A stretch of 64,000 bases of DNA. It comes from Ascidiaceihabitans sp034111945. Lineage in GTDB: Bacteria > Pseudomonadota > Alphaproteobacteria > Rhodobacterales > Rhodobacteraceae. Positions 34,123-43,844 of this stretch are shown piece by piece (position 1 is the stretch's first letter; every line of letters starts with the position of its first letter). The notes beneath the pieces are model-generated. The model saw only the letters and a program-made list of their open reading frames with translations. It searched no databases and was not told the origin of the DNA. Location: NCBI GenBank assembly GCA_047626725.1, contig JBLHSG010000021.1, forward strand, positions 1-64,000, in the 5' to 3' direction. Made by a program: the position numbers and the translations under genes.

Positions 34123-34578
34123 ATGTTAGAAAATACCGCCGTAAAAACAACGCCACCTATTTCCGTTCCTAGATGGATTTTCATGTTTGGTATTCTGCTG
34201 ACAGGTATCGGAATGGGCGCTGGCCTGCTTGGGGTGTTCGCCCCCACCGTGTTTTTCAACGATTTCCCACAGTGCACCGATTGGGATCAAATTTCGTACA
34301 TCACCACCGGGTGGGGCATCCGAAATCTGGGCATGGGCGTCGCGATGATAGTCGCGCTATCGCAAAAGTCACCAAGCGCAATTGGCGTGGTTTTTACAAT
34401 GCGCTTTGTGACCGAAGCAGGCGATCTATTGAACGCGTTGACCACTGGGCACGGATCGATGGGCCTGCCACTGCTTGGTCTCGCTGCTGGGTGGATTTTG
34501 ATTTTCTTGGTGCCCGAAGCGTTTGCGGCCAAATGGGGCCTGTTCACTGCGATGGAAACAAACACCAAAAATCTGTAA
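34123..34578 (+). CDS. Small four-helix membrane protein
   Basis: This 151-residue protein has four hydrophobic helices (~15-38, ~65-85, ~88-105, ~115-140) and no family I can name. I chose the ATG at 34123 because AGGA lies 6 bases upstream; an ATG at 34108 is also possible. It lies 71 bases after the second exported SnoaL-like gene on the same strand and may belong to that unit. Confidence 0.6.
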   Translation: MLENTAVKTTPPISVPRWIFMFGILLTGIGMGAGLLGVFAPTVFFNDFPQCTDWDQISYITTGWGIRNLGMGVAMIVALSQKSPSAIGVVFTMRFVTEAGDLLNALTTGHGSMGLPLLGLAAGWILIFLVPEAFAAKWGLFTAMETNTKNL

Positions 34579-34702
34579 TTAGGTCTTTGGGGTTACAAAG
34601 CATACGCGCGTCAGTAGGGTTAAAGACGCAAAAGTTTTAGCACGCCGTCAGCATCAAACAGCCTTGCCAAACTTTCGACTTTAATGGACAACCGATCCCA
34701 AT

Positions 34703-34779
34703 GGTCCCTTAGCTCAACTGGATAGAGCAGCTGACTTCTAATCAGCAGGTTGAAGGTTCGAGTCCTTCAGGGATCACCA
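34703..34779 (+). tRNA. tRNA-Arg (anticodon TCT)
   Basis: The 77-nt sequence folds as a cloverleaf. The acceptor stem GGTCCCT/AGGGATC has one G-T pair, the D arm has GCTC...GAGC, and the anticodon arm CTGAC-TTCTAAT-xCAG has TCT in the loop. The T arm contains GGTTCGAGTCC, and CCA is encoded at the 3' end. The anticodon UCU reads AGA and AGG. Confidence 0.93.
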
Positions 34780-35104
34780 ATTTATTTTATAATAACAAAA
34801 ACTTAAATTATGATCACCCTCGATAAAATTTGCGCCAGCGCGTTGCGGATGCAATTCGGAAGTACTGTGCGGGCAAATTTGGTGAGTCCTTTTGAAGCCA
34901 TAGCGACACCCTGAATAAAAACATAACCACCGTCGTGTTGGTCGTAATTTTGAATATTTGCGCGGTTTTGACCCAAAGCTGGATTTAGTAATTGTTCAAA
35001 TCGCTCTGGTCCGCCTGTCACATTGCGGGACTAAGCAGATCTTGCACAGCTGCTACATCGGCGTAAAACAGAGCGAAAAATGACTATGAAAACATGGATA
35101 CATA
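34780..35104. other. Gene-poor, AT-richer stretch after tRNA-Arg
   Basis: No recognisable gene lies here. A 72-codon minus-strand frame (34803-35021) has no resemblance I can name and is doubtful. The AT-richer DNA directly 3' of a tRNA would fit an old integration site, but I see no integrase gene and found no repeat of the tRNA 3' end in the nearby accessory stretch by eye. Confidence 0.3.
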
Positions 35105-35437
35105 ATGAAAATTCCTCAATCACCTTTTACCGTAACCGATTGGTCAACGGTTCCTGCTACTGAACATCCTGGAGAAACTGGCGTTGCAATTTGGCGAACA
35201 GTGAACGTAGGTGAACTTCGCATCCGCCATGTCGAATATTCCGCAGATTACCTTGCCGATCATTGGTGTGATCGCGGCCACATTTTCTATGTTTTAGAAG
35301 GCGAGTTGGTGTCTGAACTGCGAGATGGCCGCAAGTCGGTGATGACTGCGGGAACAAGCTACCATGTTTCAGATTTCGGAGATCCCGCGCACCGCTCTTA
35401 CTCAAAAAATGGTGCGAAGATTTTTATCGTTGACTAA
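35105..35437 (+). CDS. DHCW-motif cupin protein
   Basis: This 110-residue single cupin contains the DHWCDRGHIFYVLEGEL segment that names the DHCW-motif cupin family, with metal-type His and Glu, then a second half (GTSYHVSDF). The family function is not established to my knowledge. It stands alone in the accessory stretch after tRNA-Arg. Confidence 0.8.
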   Translation: MKIPQSPFTVTDWSTVPATEHPGETGVAIWRTVNVGELRIRHVEYSADYLADHWCDRGHIFYVLEGELVSELRDGRKSVMTAGTSYHVSDFGDPAHRSYSKNGAKIFIVD

Positions 35438-35596
35438 ATTAGCGTGTCGCTTTCCCATGTTCAACAGGGCTCTCAACCGACCTTCGCCCCAATCGGTAAA
35501 AGTGATGGCTATCCTAACTGGCGAAGGACGCCTCCGTCAGATTCAGCGACAGCGCGAGATGTTCTTGACGCTCGATTTCAACAAAGAGATGAGACC

Positions 35597-36217
35597 ATGA
35601 TACAAGTTCTTGGGCGACCCAATTCTATAAATGTTCAAAAAGTCATGTGGTGTCTAGCCGAGCTTGAGATTGAGGTGGACCGCAAGGATGTTGGGGGAAC
35701 GTTTGGTGGTAATGACAACGCTGAATACCGCGCCCAAAACCCAAATGGGAAAATACCAACGCTGATCGACGACGAGTATGTCCTGTGGGAATCCAACGCG
35801 ATTGTGCGGTACCTTTGTGATCAATATGGCATTGGGTCTTGGTATCCTAAAACCACCCAAAAGCGTGGTCATGCAAATCAATGGATGGACTGGTATCAAA
35901 CCGCACTGCATCGTCCGATGACGACTTTATTTTGGCAATTGATTAGGACTGATGCAGAGTTCCGGGATCAAGCTCTGATTGAGGCTGCGGTTGCAGAATG
36001 TGCAGAATTTTGGACGATACTAAATAGGCATCTGGAACAGCGACCTTTTGTTCTTGGCGATGAAATCAGTATGGCCGACATCCCCCTTGGATGTGCAGCC
36101 TACCGTTGGCATTCGATGAATTTTGAACGCCCGGATTTACCTGTCCTACAGGCTTGGTGGGACCGGATTTCAGAACGACCAGCGTACCAAGATCATGTCA
36201 TGCTCCCGCTCACTTAA
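35597..36217 (+). CDS. Glutathione S-transferase
   Basis: This 206-residue GST has an N-terminal thioredoxin domain (GRPNSINVQKVMWCL, NPNGKIPTL with cis-proline, LWESNAIVRYL with the Glu-Ser glutathione pair) and a helical C-terminal domain with SMADIPLG, the conserved N-capping Asp motif. The Ser-Ile-Asn pattern near residue 10 suggests a theta/beta-like Ser active site. I chose the ATG at 35597; the frame's upstream part is not GST-like. Substrate unknown. Confidence 0.88.
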   Translation: MIQVLGRPNSINVQKVMWCLAELEIEVDRKDVGGTFGGNDNAEYRAQNPNGKIPTLIDDEYVLWESNAIVRYLCDQYGIGSWYPKTTQKRGHANQWMDWYQTALHRPMTTLFWQLIRTDAEFRDQALIEAAVAECAEFWTILNRHLEQRPFVLGDEISMADIPLGCAAYRWHSMNFERPDLPVLQAWWDRISERPAYQDHVMLPLT

Positions 36218-36861
36218 ACTTTGGATTAGTTAGATCGTAGATGCTAGGTTGGGCCCGATTTTGGGTTCGCAAAGACGAAAGCAGCCATTCGAGCATTCTG
36301 CAGCAAAGGGGTTCAAACCAGCCGTTCTCCGCTTTGCAACATCACCGTCTCTAAGCCAGTGATCACACTGTCACTCACGGCCCTTGGCCCTTAGCGGAAT
36401 TTCGAGTTTAGTAAATTTCGACCAGAGAAATTTCCTGAAGCGGGCAGTTATTCAAAGTCCGACATTCCATTCAATTCACAGTCAACTGTGCAGGGCGTCG
36501 TGCCATTCTCTGATCATTCGGGTTAGATTTGACGTGAGTTTGCCCTTCTATGATGAACTCATATCGCCCACCTTATTCCTCAACTTTTGGATCGTATTCC
36601 ACGACGATGGCCGTGATGATCCACAATTCCAAATTTATTGCTGAGCCTGTCTGGGGTGTTATTGCTGGTGGAACACAAACTCGCGTTCGATATCAAGATT
36701 CGCAGTTCGAGCTTTCAAACCTGCGCTGCGCAATCTGACAGAGCTGCCGATGATGACGCGTTCCCTGCTTATTTCCTCAAACGCAGCTGAGGAAATCATT
36801 CAGGAGATGGCTAGTAAATTGCGGGAAGGGCTGCGATTTGGCTAAACCGGTTTCGCAGATG
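36218..36861. other. 644-bp gap with no supported gene
   Basis: Short frames at 36384-36644 and 36550-36738 show no recognisable domain, no ribosome site worth naming and irregular composition. The region may be decayed DNA at the end of the accessory stretch. The only structured element is the large hairpin at its right end. Confidence 0.4.
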
Positions 36862-36906
36862 CTTCTGACCCACCCATTTTCGCAAGCGTCATGGATGGGT
36901 CAGAAG
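36862..36906. repeat. 16-bp inverted repeat downstream of acnB
   Basis: CTTCTGACCCACCCAT (36862-36877) and ATGGATGGGTCAGAAG (36891-36906) are inverted repeats with one mismatch, separated by 13 bp. It lies 26 bases beyond the acnB stop. There is no T run on either side, so it is either a Rho-assisted or 3'-protecting hairpin of the acnB mRNA, or the remnant of a mobile element end. Confidence 0.7.
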
Positions 36907-36931
36907 ATGTTTTGTCGCAATGCTAGCGCCC

Positions 36932-39724
36932 TTAGAAATGCCTGGACAACGTGCCCGTCATTTTCTGCAGAGGCGGTGCAAATTTTGTCAGATCAATCCC
37001 GTCCACTGCCGTCTTGTATTCGTCTAGCGTTGGCGTGCGTCCCAAAATTGCGGACAACACAACGACTGGCGTCGAGGCAAGCAAAGATTCACCAGTTTTC
37101 TCATCAGCGTCTTCGACAACCCGACCTTTGAACAAACGCGTGGACGTCGCCAAAACCGTGTCACCTTTTGCGGCTTTTTCTTGGTTGCCCATGCAAAGGT
37201 TACAGCCAGGGCGCTCAAGATACAGGATATTTTCATACTCTGTGCGCGCTTTGCTTTTTGGCGCGATGTCGTCGAATTCAAAGCCGGAATACTTTTGCAA
37301 AACGGCCCAATCGCCTTCTTCCTTCAACTCATCGATGATGTTGTAGGTTGGGGCCGCGACCACCAAGGGGGCGTTAAATTCTACTTTGCCATGCTTCTTT
37401 TCGATGTTGCGAAGCATCTGGGCGACGATTTTCATATCGCCCTTGTGCACCATGCACGACCCGACAAAACCCAGATCAACCTTCTTTTCGGCCTTGTAAT
37501 GCGAGATCGGCCGGATCGTATCGTGCGTGTATCGTTTAGAAACATCAACATTGTGCACGTCCGGATCGGCGATCATCGGTTCGATGATTTCGTCCAGATT
37601 AACCACAACTTCGGCAAAATATTTGGCGTCTGCGTCGGGCGTTAGTGCGGGTTTGTCGCCAGATTTGATTTCGGCCATGCGCTGGTCAGCGATTGCGATC
37701 AGACCCTTAAGCATTTGGGCATCATTATCCATGCCTTTGTCGATCATGATCTGAATACGGGCTTTGGCGATTTCAAGCGATGCGATCAAAGTGTCGTCTT
37801 CGGAAATACAAATCGACGCTTTGGCCTTCATTTCTGCGGACCAATCCGTGAACGTAAACGCCTGATCAGCAAGAAGCGTACCGATATGCACCTCGATAAT
37901 CCGCCCTTGAAAGACGTTGTCGCCGAACTGTTGCAGCATCTGCGCTTGGGTTGCGTGAACCACATCGCGGAAATCCATGTGATCGGCCATTTTGCCTTTG
38001 AACGTCACCTTTACAGAATCCGGGATCGGCATCGTTGCTTCGCCCGTCGCGAGGGCCAATGCGACCGTGCCAGAATCCGCGCCAAACGCGACGCCTTTGG
38101 ACATGCGCGTGTGGCTGTCGCCGCCAATGATAATCGCCCAGTCATCGACCGTCAGGTCATTCAAAACTTTATGAATAACGTCGGTCATCGCATGGTAGAC
38201 GCCTTTGGGGTCACGCGCGGTGATCAAGCCAAATTTATGCATAAACGCCATTAATCGTGGCGTGTTTGCCTGCGCTTTCATGTCCCAAACGGATGCGGTG
38301 TGGCAGCCGGATTGGTACGCGCCGTCGACGGTTGGCGACAAAATAGTGGCGGCCATAGATTCAAGTTCTTGCGAAGTCATCAGGCCGGTCGTGTCCTGAG
38401 ATCCGACGATGTTGACCTTGACCCGCGCGTCAGATCCAGCGTGCAAAACCGTGCCCGGCGTGACGCCAACTGCGTTCGCATTAAAGATTTTCTCAACCGC
38501 AGTCAGGCCTTGGCCCGGGTGCGATATTTCTTTTGACGGTGCAAAGGCAGATTGCAGTTCGATCCCAAGGGTTTCGCAAGCGATGTTTTGCAGCTTTTTG
38601 CCAAACACGATCGCATAGGACCCGCCGGCTTTCATAAATTCGACTTTTTGCGGGGTGAACGACGACGCCATATCCACCAGTTCGGTCTGTCCGGCCTCAT
38701 CAAACAGCTTTTGCTCTTTGGTGTTGATGGTCAAAACAGTGCCCGTTTCAACCGAGTATTCTTGCTCGAGGATCGGGCTGTTGTCGTTGTTCAGGATCGG
38801 ATTACCGTCCCCGTCCACTTTTTTGACCCAGTTTTTCAAATCGACACCGATCCCGCCAGTCACATCGACAGTCGTCAGGAAAATCGGTGAAATGCCATTT
38901 GTGCCCGCAACGATTGGCGCAAAGTTAACGAATGGCACGTAAGGGCTGGCTTGGTTTCCTGTCCACAAGGCGACGTTGTTCACGCCCGACATGCGGGAGG
39001 ATCCGACGCCCATGGTGCCCTTTTCAGCGATCAACATCACGCGCTTGTCGGGGTGCTGTTTTTGCAGGTCCCGAATTTCGACCTGCGCCTCAGGCGAGAT
39101 CATGCATTTACCATGCAATTCGCGGTCAGATCGCGAGTGCGCCTGATTGCCGGGCGACAACAGATCGGTTGAAATATCGCCTTCGCCAGCGATGTAGGTC
39201 ACGACCTTGATCTCTTCTTCGATGTCGGGAAGCTTGGTGAAAAACTCTGCCTTGGCATAGCTGTTCAAAATGCCTGTGGCGATCTGGTTTCCGGCGACAT
39301 GCGCAGCTTTCAGGCGATCGGTATCAGCCTCGTACAAGAAAAACTGGGTCTTGAGGACTTCGGCGGCTTGATCCGCAATCGACGGATCATCGCCCAAAGC
39401 CAAATCAAGAAGCACCTTAACAGACGGCCCACCCTTCATGTGAGACAGCATTTCAAACGCAAAACTGACCGAGATTTCCTGAACCACAGCGGTGCCAAGG
39501 ACAACTTCCTTCAAGAACTCCGCCTTGGCATCAGCGGCGCTCGTGGTGCCCGGCAAGGTGTTGTAAATCAGGAACTTCAAAGAGTCGGTTTTGTGTTCGT
39601 GACCATCGATTTTGATCTGCGCGATAATCTCGCTTGTTAGCGCGTCATCATCGATTGGCTTAGGGTTCAAACCCTGTGCTTTACGCGTCTCAATTTCTTC
39701 GAGGTAGGCAGAATATAAAGTCAT
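36932..39724 (-). CDS. acnB: Aconitate hydratase B
   Basis: This 930-residue bifunctional aconitase/2-methylisocitrate dehydratase of the TCA cycle has the AcnB-type order: HEAT-like N-terminal domain, swivel domain, then the catalytic core. [4Fe-4S] cysteines lie in VGSCMVH and ERPGCNLCMGN near the C-terminus. Also seen are GGDSHTRMSKGVAFGADSG and ADESFTP-like loops of the family. It is slightly longer than the E. coli enzyme (865), mainly through an internal insertion around residue 330. It is monocistronic with a tandem repeat upstream. Confidence 0.97.
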   Translation of the reverse strand: MTLYSAYLEEIETRKAQGLNPKPIDDDALTSEIIAQIKIDGHEHKTDSLKFLIYNTLPGTTSAADAKAEFLKEVVLGTAVVQEISVSFAFEMLSHMKGGPSVKVLLDLALGDDPSIADQAAEVLKTQFFLYEADTDRLKAAHVAGNQIATGILNSYAKAEFFTKLPDIEEEIKVVTYIAGEGDISTDLLSPGNQAHSRSDRELHGKCMISPEAQVEIRDLQKQHPDKRVMLIAEKGTMGVGSSRMSGVNNVALWTGNQASPYVPFVNFAPIVAGTNGISPIFLTTVDVTGGIGVDLKNWVKKVDGDGNPILNNDNSPILEQEYSVETGTVLTINTKEQKLFDEAGQTELVDMASSFTPQKVEFMKAGGSYAIVFGKKLQNIACETLGIELQSAFAPSKEISHPGQGLTAVEKIFNANAVGVTPGTVLHAGSDARVKVNIVGSQDTTGLMTSQELESMAATILSPTVDGAYQSGCHTASVWDMKAQANTPRLMAFMHKFGLITARDPKGVYHAMTDVIHKVLNDLTVDDWAIIIGGDSHTRMSKGVAFGADSGTVALALATGEATMPIPDSVKVTFKGKMADHMDFRDVVHATQAQMLQQFGDNVFQGRIIEVHIGTLLADQAFTFTDWSAEMKAKASICISEDDTLIASLEIAKARIQIMIDKGMDNDAQMLKGLIAIADQRMAEIKSGDKPALTPDADAKYFAEVVVNLDEIIEPMIADPDVHNVDVSKRYTHDTIRPISHYKAEKKVDLGFVGSCMVHKGDMKIVAQMLRNIEKKHGKVEFNAPLVVAAPTYNIIDELKEEGDWAVLQKYSGFEFDDIAPKSKARTEYENILYLERPGCNLCMGNQEKAAKGDTVLATSTRLFKGRVVEDADEKTGESLLASTPVVVLSAILGRTPTLDEYKTAVDGIDLTKFAPPLQKMTGTLSRHF

Positions 39725-40048
39725 AAGTGTCTCAACGATTAAGTGTTATGAGGCGCAAAATTCCGACAATCAGAAGAATCAATGTGACGGGTTTACGTGT
39801 TGTATACGATTGTATACCAAGCATTCCGAAGTTTCAAGGCAGCGTAATGTGACGAGACGACCTGCCCGCTACGGCAATGCCACGTTGCGCCGCCACATTC
39901 AGCAAATTTTTGGACCCTACGCAACGACCCAATGTGTTTGGTTTATTTTAAACCCTCTGACATTTTGTGCCAGTGCCAGCGCCTTGCGAACCTACCAAAG
40001 CAGTTATACGTTTCAAAACGAGTTCTATTGAAGGTGTATGACGGTCAA
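39725..40048. promoter_or_regulatory. acnB upstream region with tandem TTGTATAC
   Basis: TTGTATAC occurs twice in direct orientation at 39800-39807 and 39810-39817, 10 bp apart (one helical turn), and each contains the palindrome GTATAC. It lies about 75 bp upstream of acnB and is probably a regulator site (GntR-type sites often contain TGTATAC-like half-sites). The rest of this gap to the MAPEG gene holds nothing I can support. Confidence 0.6.
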
Positions 40049-40615
40049 ATGAATGAAGCCAAAACTAAAAAGGTAAAATTCGCCCGAATTATTATCGCCT
40101 ATCCAGTGGTGCTGATTGTTGTCAGCGTGGTCGCGAATTTATGGCTGTTTGGTGTGAATTCTATGGCTGTTTCAATGCCATCGCAGGGGGTTATCACGGC
40201 GTTGATAGTTACTGCCCTGATGCTGTTGGCCAACCACACATGGTTAATGACAAGCACGGAACTGACGCGCCTGAAATTCAACATGCACGCCACACCCGAA
40301 GAACGAGAGGCGAGCGAATACGCCAAAGAAGCCGTGTCGCTTGAGGGTTCACAAGAGCTAGAACGCCGGCACAATGCGCATGGCAATGCCACGGAAAACG
40401 TCGTGTATTTTGTTCTGCTCGCGACCCTGCTTTGCAGTGTTACACCTGTCGACATCGCCGCGCAGGTTTGGTTCTTGGGCTTTGCGATTGGTCGACTTGG
40501 GCACACGTTTTCGTACCTTACTGGACGCGATAGTCTGCGCGGAATATTCATGAGCATCAGTCTGATGTCACTGTATGGCTTGGCCAGTTACCTACTGATC
40601 AGTTTGATTGTGTAA
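40049..40615 (+). CDS. MAPEG family membrane protein
   Basis: This 188-residue protein has four membrane helices and the MAPEG motif RRHNAHGNATENVVYFVLL, corresponding to the family's R-x3-A-x2-N-x2-E pattern. MAPEG proteins include microsomal glutathione transferases acting at the membrane. I chose the ATG at 40049 (MNEAKTKKVKF), since the upstream frame is not conserved-looking. The preceding CAAATG lacks a strong ribosome site. Specific activity unknown. Confidence 0.82.
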   Translation: MNEAKTKKVKFARIIIAYPVVLIVVSVVANLWLFGVNSMAVSMPSQGVITALIVTALMLLANHTWLMTSTELTRLKFNMHATPEEREASEYAKEAVSLEGSQELERRHNAHGNATENVVYFVLLATLLCSVTPVDIAAQVWFLGFAIGRLGHTFSYLTGRDSLRGIFMSISLMSLYGLASYLLISLIV

Positions 40616-40651
40616 CTTCTGTTCGCGGCAGTTTTCTGACCGACGTTTCAG

Positions 40652-42355
40652 TCACGTATTGGCAAGGTCAGCGTAGTGGCCCAGCGTTTTGCTCAGTTCA
40701 GAATGCGTCCCGATTTCGGCGATTTTTCCATCATGCATCACCGCGATCCTGTCGGCATTTTGGATCGTCCCCAAACGGTGTGCAATAATCAGCGTGGTTC
40801 GATCCTTTGACAGCGCGTCCAATGCGGTCTGAATGTAGCGTTCAGTTTGGGTATCCAGCGCAGATGTTGCCTCGTCCAGAATAAGGATCGGCGGGTTCTT
40901 TAGGAAAATGCGCGCGATGGCGACACGTTGCTTTTCCCCCCCCGACAGGCTCACGCCACGCTCGCCGACAATCGTGTCCAGACCATCAGGCAGATGCGCG
41001 ATCATGTCAGCCAGCTGCGCCTTTTCAGCCGCATCAAGAATGTCTTCTTCGCTGGCACCCAGACGGCCATAGGCGATGTTTTCCCTTAGGGTTCCACCAA
41101 ACAAAAAGACGTCCTGACTGACAATACCAATCTGGCTGCGCAGTGAATTCAATGTCATGTCGATGATGTTTGTCCCATCGATCATGATGCGCCCGTTTTG
41201 CGCATCATAAAAGCGGGGCACAAGCGCCAACAGGGTCGTTTTGCCTGCCCCGGATTGTCCGACAAAGGCCATCTTTTCACCGGCGCGAATATCGAGCGAA
41301 ATCTGTTTCAAAACGATCTGCCCTTGGCCGTAATCGAACGAAACGTTGTCGAATGTCACAGCCCCTTTAAAGGCAGATACGGCTTGCGCGTTTGGCCCAT
41401 CGGTCACATCAGGCTGTGTGTCCAGCAGTTCAAGGTAGCGGCGAAATCCGGCAATCCCACGGGGATAGGTTTCGATGACTGCAGCGATTTTATCCAAGGG
41501 GCGAAAGAACACCGCGACCAACAACAAGAACGCAACAAAGCCCCCGGTGGAAAGCGAGCCGTTCAAAACATAGGCCGCACCCGCGACCATCACGACAACC
41601 TGAATCAACCGCATCCCCATATAATTCAGCGCCGAAGACGCGGCCATAAGGCGGTACGCGGACAGTTTAGTGGTGCGGTAACGTTCGTTATCATGCTCGA
41701 ACAGCGCCTTTTCGTGCTCTTCGTTGGCAAAGGCCTGAACGACGCGAATACCGCCAATGTTTTCCTCAAGCCGGACATTAAAATCAGCAACACGCGCATA
41801 AATAGCGCGCCACGTCGTCGTCATCTTGCCGCCGAACACCGCGACGATCACCACGCAGGCTGGCACAATCGCGGCGGTGATCAGGGCCAGTTGAACATTG
41901 ATCGTCAGCATCAAAACAAACGCGCCCGCAAAGGTCATGATTGCGATAAATAAATCTTCGGGACCGTGGTGCGCGACCTCGCCGATTTCCTCGAGATCGC
42001 GGGTGACACGGGACACCAGTTTGCCGGTGCGCACTCGGTCAAAATACGAAAATGACAGACGTTGCAGGTGACCAAACGCGCGGCGGCGCATTTCAGTTTC
42101 AATGTTGATGCCCAACATGTGACCCCAATAAATCACGATCGTCATCAACCCAGAATTGACCACGTAAATGATCAGCAGCCCAGCCGCCGCAACCAATGTC
42201 AGCGTCAAATCACCGCTTGGCAGCAGCACGTCGATGAACCCTTTGATCGCCAGCGGAAATGCCAATTCAAGCAAGCCAGACAAAACTGCGCAGCCAAAAT
42301 CAAGCCAAAACAAGGCTTTCCAAGGACGGTAATATTCAAAGAATTGTCGCAGCAT
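40652..42355 (-). CDS. ABC exporter, fused permease and ATPase
   Basis: This 567-residue half-transporter has a six-helix exporter membrane domain (residues ~15-310) and an ATPase domain with Walker A GQSGAGKTTL, signature LSGGEKQR, Walker B LILDEATSALD and switch His AHRLGT. It would work as a homodimer, as in MsbA or multidrug exporters. The ATG at 42355 (MLRQFFEYYRPW) fits the family; the upstream 72-codon extension has Arg-rich, non-coding character. Substrate unknown. Confidence 0.92.
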   Translation of the reverse strand: MLRQFFEYYRPWKALFWLDFGCAVLSGLLELAFPLAIKGFIDVLLPSGDLTLTLVAAAGLLIIYVVNSGLMTIVIYWGHMLGINIETEMRRRAFGHLQRLSFSYFDRVRTGKLVSRVTRDLEEIGEVAHHGPEDLFIAIMTFAGAFVLMLTINVQLALITAAIVPACVVIVAVFGGKMTTTWRAIYARVADFNVRLEENIGGIRVVQAFANEEHEKALFEHDNERYRTTKLSAYRLMAASSALNYMGMRLIQVVVMVAGAAYVLNGSLSTGGFVAFLLLVAVFFRPLDKIAAVIETYPRGIAGFRRYLELLDTQPDVTDGPNAQAVSAFKGAVTFDNVSFDYGQGQIVLKQISLDIRAGEKMAFVGQSGAGKTTLLALVPRFYDAQNGRIMIDGTNIIDMTLNSLRSQIGIVSQDVFLFGGTLRENIAYGRLGASEEDILDAAEKAQLADMIAHLPDGLDTIVGERGVSLSGGEKQRVAIARIFLKNPPILILDEATSALDTQTERYIQTALDALSKDRTTLIIAHRLGTIQNADRIAVMHDGKIAEIGTHSELSKTLGHYADLANT

Positions 42356-42449
42356 CACAAAGATCCATGATTGGTCAGGCCGGTCGTGCCGGGTCCCTAA
42401 TTCTATAGTCCTGACGTTTGAAGTACGCCACCGCCTTGCTGATCCGCAC

Positions 42450-43553
42450 CTAACGCCCGTCGGCAGCGATTTTGGCCTGAATGTACGCAAAAACATCAGC
42501 GTTTCCAGCGTGTTCTGCCCATGCCAGTGCCGTCGCATGGTGGTGGATGTCTTTGACGTCCAATCTGGCACCAGCGTCTATCAGCGCCTTGACCGCCTCA
42601 AAATGCCCCTCAGCGATCGCAGAATGCAGGGGCGTGCAATGTGAATGACCACCGGGGGGATTGTAGCGATCGGGATCGGCCCCTGCCCTGATTAAAAACG
42701 TCACCGCATCCGCACAATTGTTCTGGGCGGCCAGTGACAAACCCAGTTGAATTTGCGCGATGTTGGCTGTGTCTAGCAACCTTGCAACATCATCCATTAA
42801 CCCCAATGCGGACGCTGTGGACAGATCAAGCGGCGCACCACGCGTCAGCAATAATCTGACCGCATCCAGCTCGCAGTGGGCCAACGCAGCATGAAGACCA
42901 GCGTTAGGATCAGCCCCATAATCGCACAACAAATGCAGCAACAGTTTTTGCGCGCCATGTTCCCTTGCGATCCGTCCTGACGCAGTCAACATCAGCGTTT
43001 CATCCAGCGATTTCTGATTTTCCTTGGCACCCGCGTCCAGAATAATGCGCGCGATTTCAACTATGTTTTCCGGCATTTTCCCTTGCCTGATCGGGTTCTC
43101 AGCGACAAATTCAATCAGGGTTGGTTCGGCAAAATAATTGCCCCCTTCGAATGTCACCGTCTGATGAACCAACTTTGGATGATCTGCTAAATGCTTGCGC
43201 AAATGTGCCGCGTGACCTTCGTCCACGAAATCTAACGCTTGGCGAAAAGCATCGTCTGTTATGCGTTCATTATGGTTCAAATCAGCATCATGCCCACAAG
43301 CATCAGCCACGACTTTTTTCAGACGCGGCCAGCTTGGGTATCCGTATTCCCGCGCGATTGTTAGCAACGCATCACTTAGGCTGAACGTTTGCGTCGACAT
43401 CGCATCGTCGGTCAGTCCGGACAGTTTCGGATGAAATTCACGCACCCGCTGATAGGCGCTCATTTTTCCATCGCGGACGTCCGATAGCAGGTCTTTTGAT
43501 TGATTTTTAAGGTGGTTGATGTCCGCAGACACAGGGAGCCGTTTGGTCGGCAT
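42450..43553 (-). CDS. Ankyrin-repeat protein
   Basis: This 367-residue cytoplasmic protein has an N-terminal ~100-residue segment of a type often found ahead of ankyrin repeats (LKNQSKDLL, YGYPSWPRLK). Degenerate and then clear ankyrin repeats cover ~165-360 (ARIILDAGAKENQ, LLCDYGADPNAGLHAAL, DAVTFLIRAGADPDRYN, CTPLHSAIAEGHFEAVKALIDAGARLDVKD). There is no signal peptide. It lies 95 bases upstream of the ABC exporter on the same strand. Its binding partner is unknown. Confidence 0.85.
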   Translation of the reverse strand: MPTKRLPVSADINHLKNQSKDLLSDVRDGKMSAYQRVREFHPKLSGLTDDAMSTQTFSLSDALLTIAREYGYPSWPRLKKVVADACGHDADLNHNERITDDAFRQALDFVDEGHAAHLRKHLADHPKLVHQTVTFEGGNYFAEPTLIEFVAENPIRQGKMPENIVEIARIILDAGAKENQKSLDETLMLTASGRIAREHGAQKLLLHLLCDYGADPNAGLHAALAHCELDAVRLLLTRGAPLDLSTASALGLMDDVARLLDTANIAQIQLGLSLAAQNNCADAVTFLIRAGADPDRYNPPGGHSHCTPLHSAIAEGHFEAVKALIDAGARLDVKDIHHHATALAWAEHAGNADVFAYIQAKIAADGR

Positions 43554-43762
43554 GCAACGTTCCTTTTTTTAACGCTCAATGCCTGCATCACGAGCTAAAA
43601 GGTCAGTTCATCTGACAAGTATTATAGTGAGTGAACTTCTGTTCTATCCGCAGACTGGTGGCGCCTCAAAACACCGCCCTTAAATTTGCATAGGGACAGT
43701 GCAAAGTAAATCGCCAAGGTGCGTGCGCTGTGATCCATCGCGGTGCACGTTCGACGCAAAAA

Positions 43763-43788
43763 AAGAGGATGAGTTTCCCCATCCTCTT
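43763..43788 (-). terminator. Terminator after the DUF481 gene
   Basis: AAGAGGATG (43763-43771) pairs with CATCCTCTT (43780-43788) around an 8-nt loop. The A run at its left (43758-43764) is a T run on the minus strand, so it ends the DUF481 transcript. Confidence 0.9.
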
Positions 43789-43844
43789 ATCAGTCCAGTC
43801 ATCCGCGGTACGAGGTATCAAACCGCATCTAGCCGTTCCGTTTT

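Noticed and set aside
34803..35021. 72-codon minus-strand frame after tRNA-Arg
   Set aside because: No ribosome site, no domain, irregular composition; probably not a gene.
34703..36931. Genomic island at tRNA-Arg
   Set aside because: No integrase, no visible repeat of the tRNA 3' end and no phage genes; the region is gene-poor but not demonstrably mobile.
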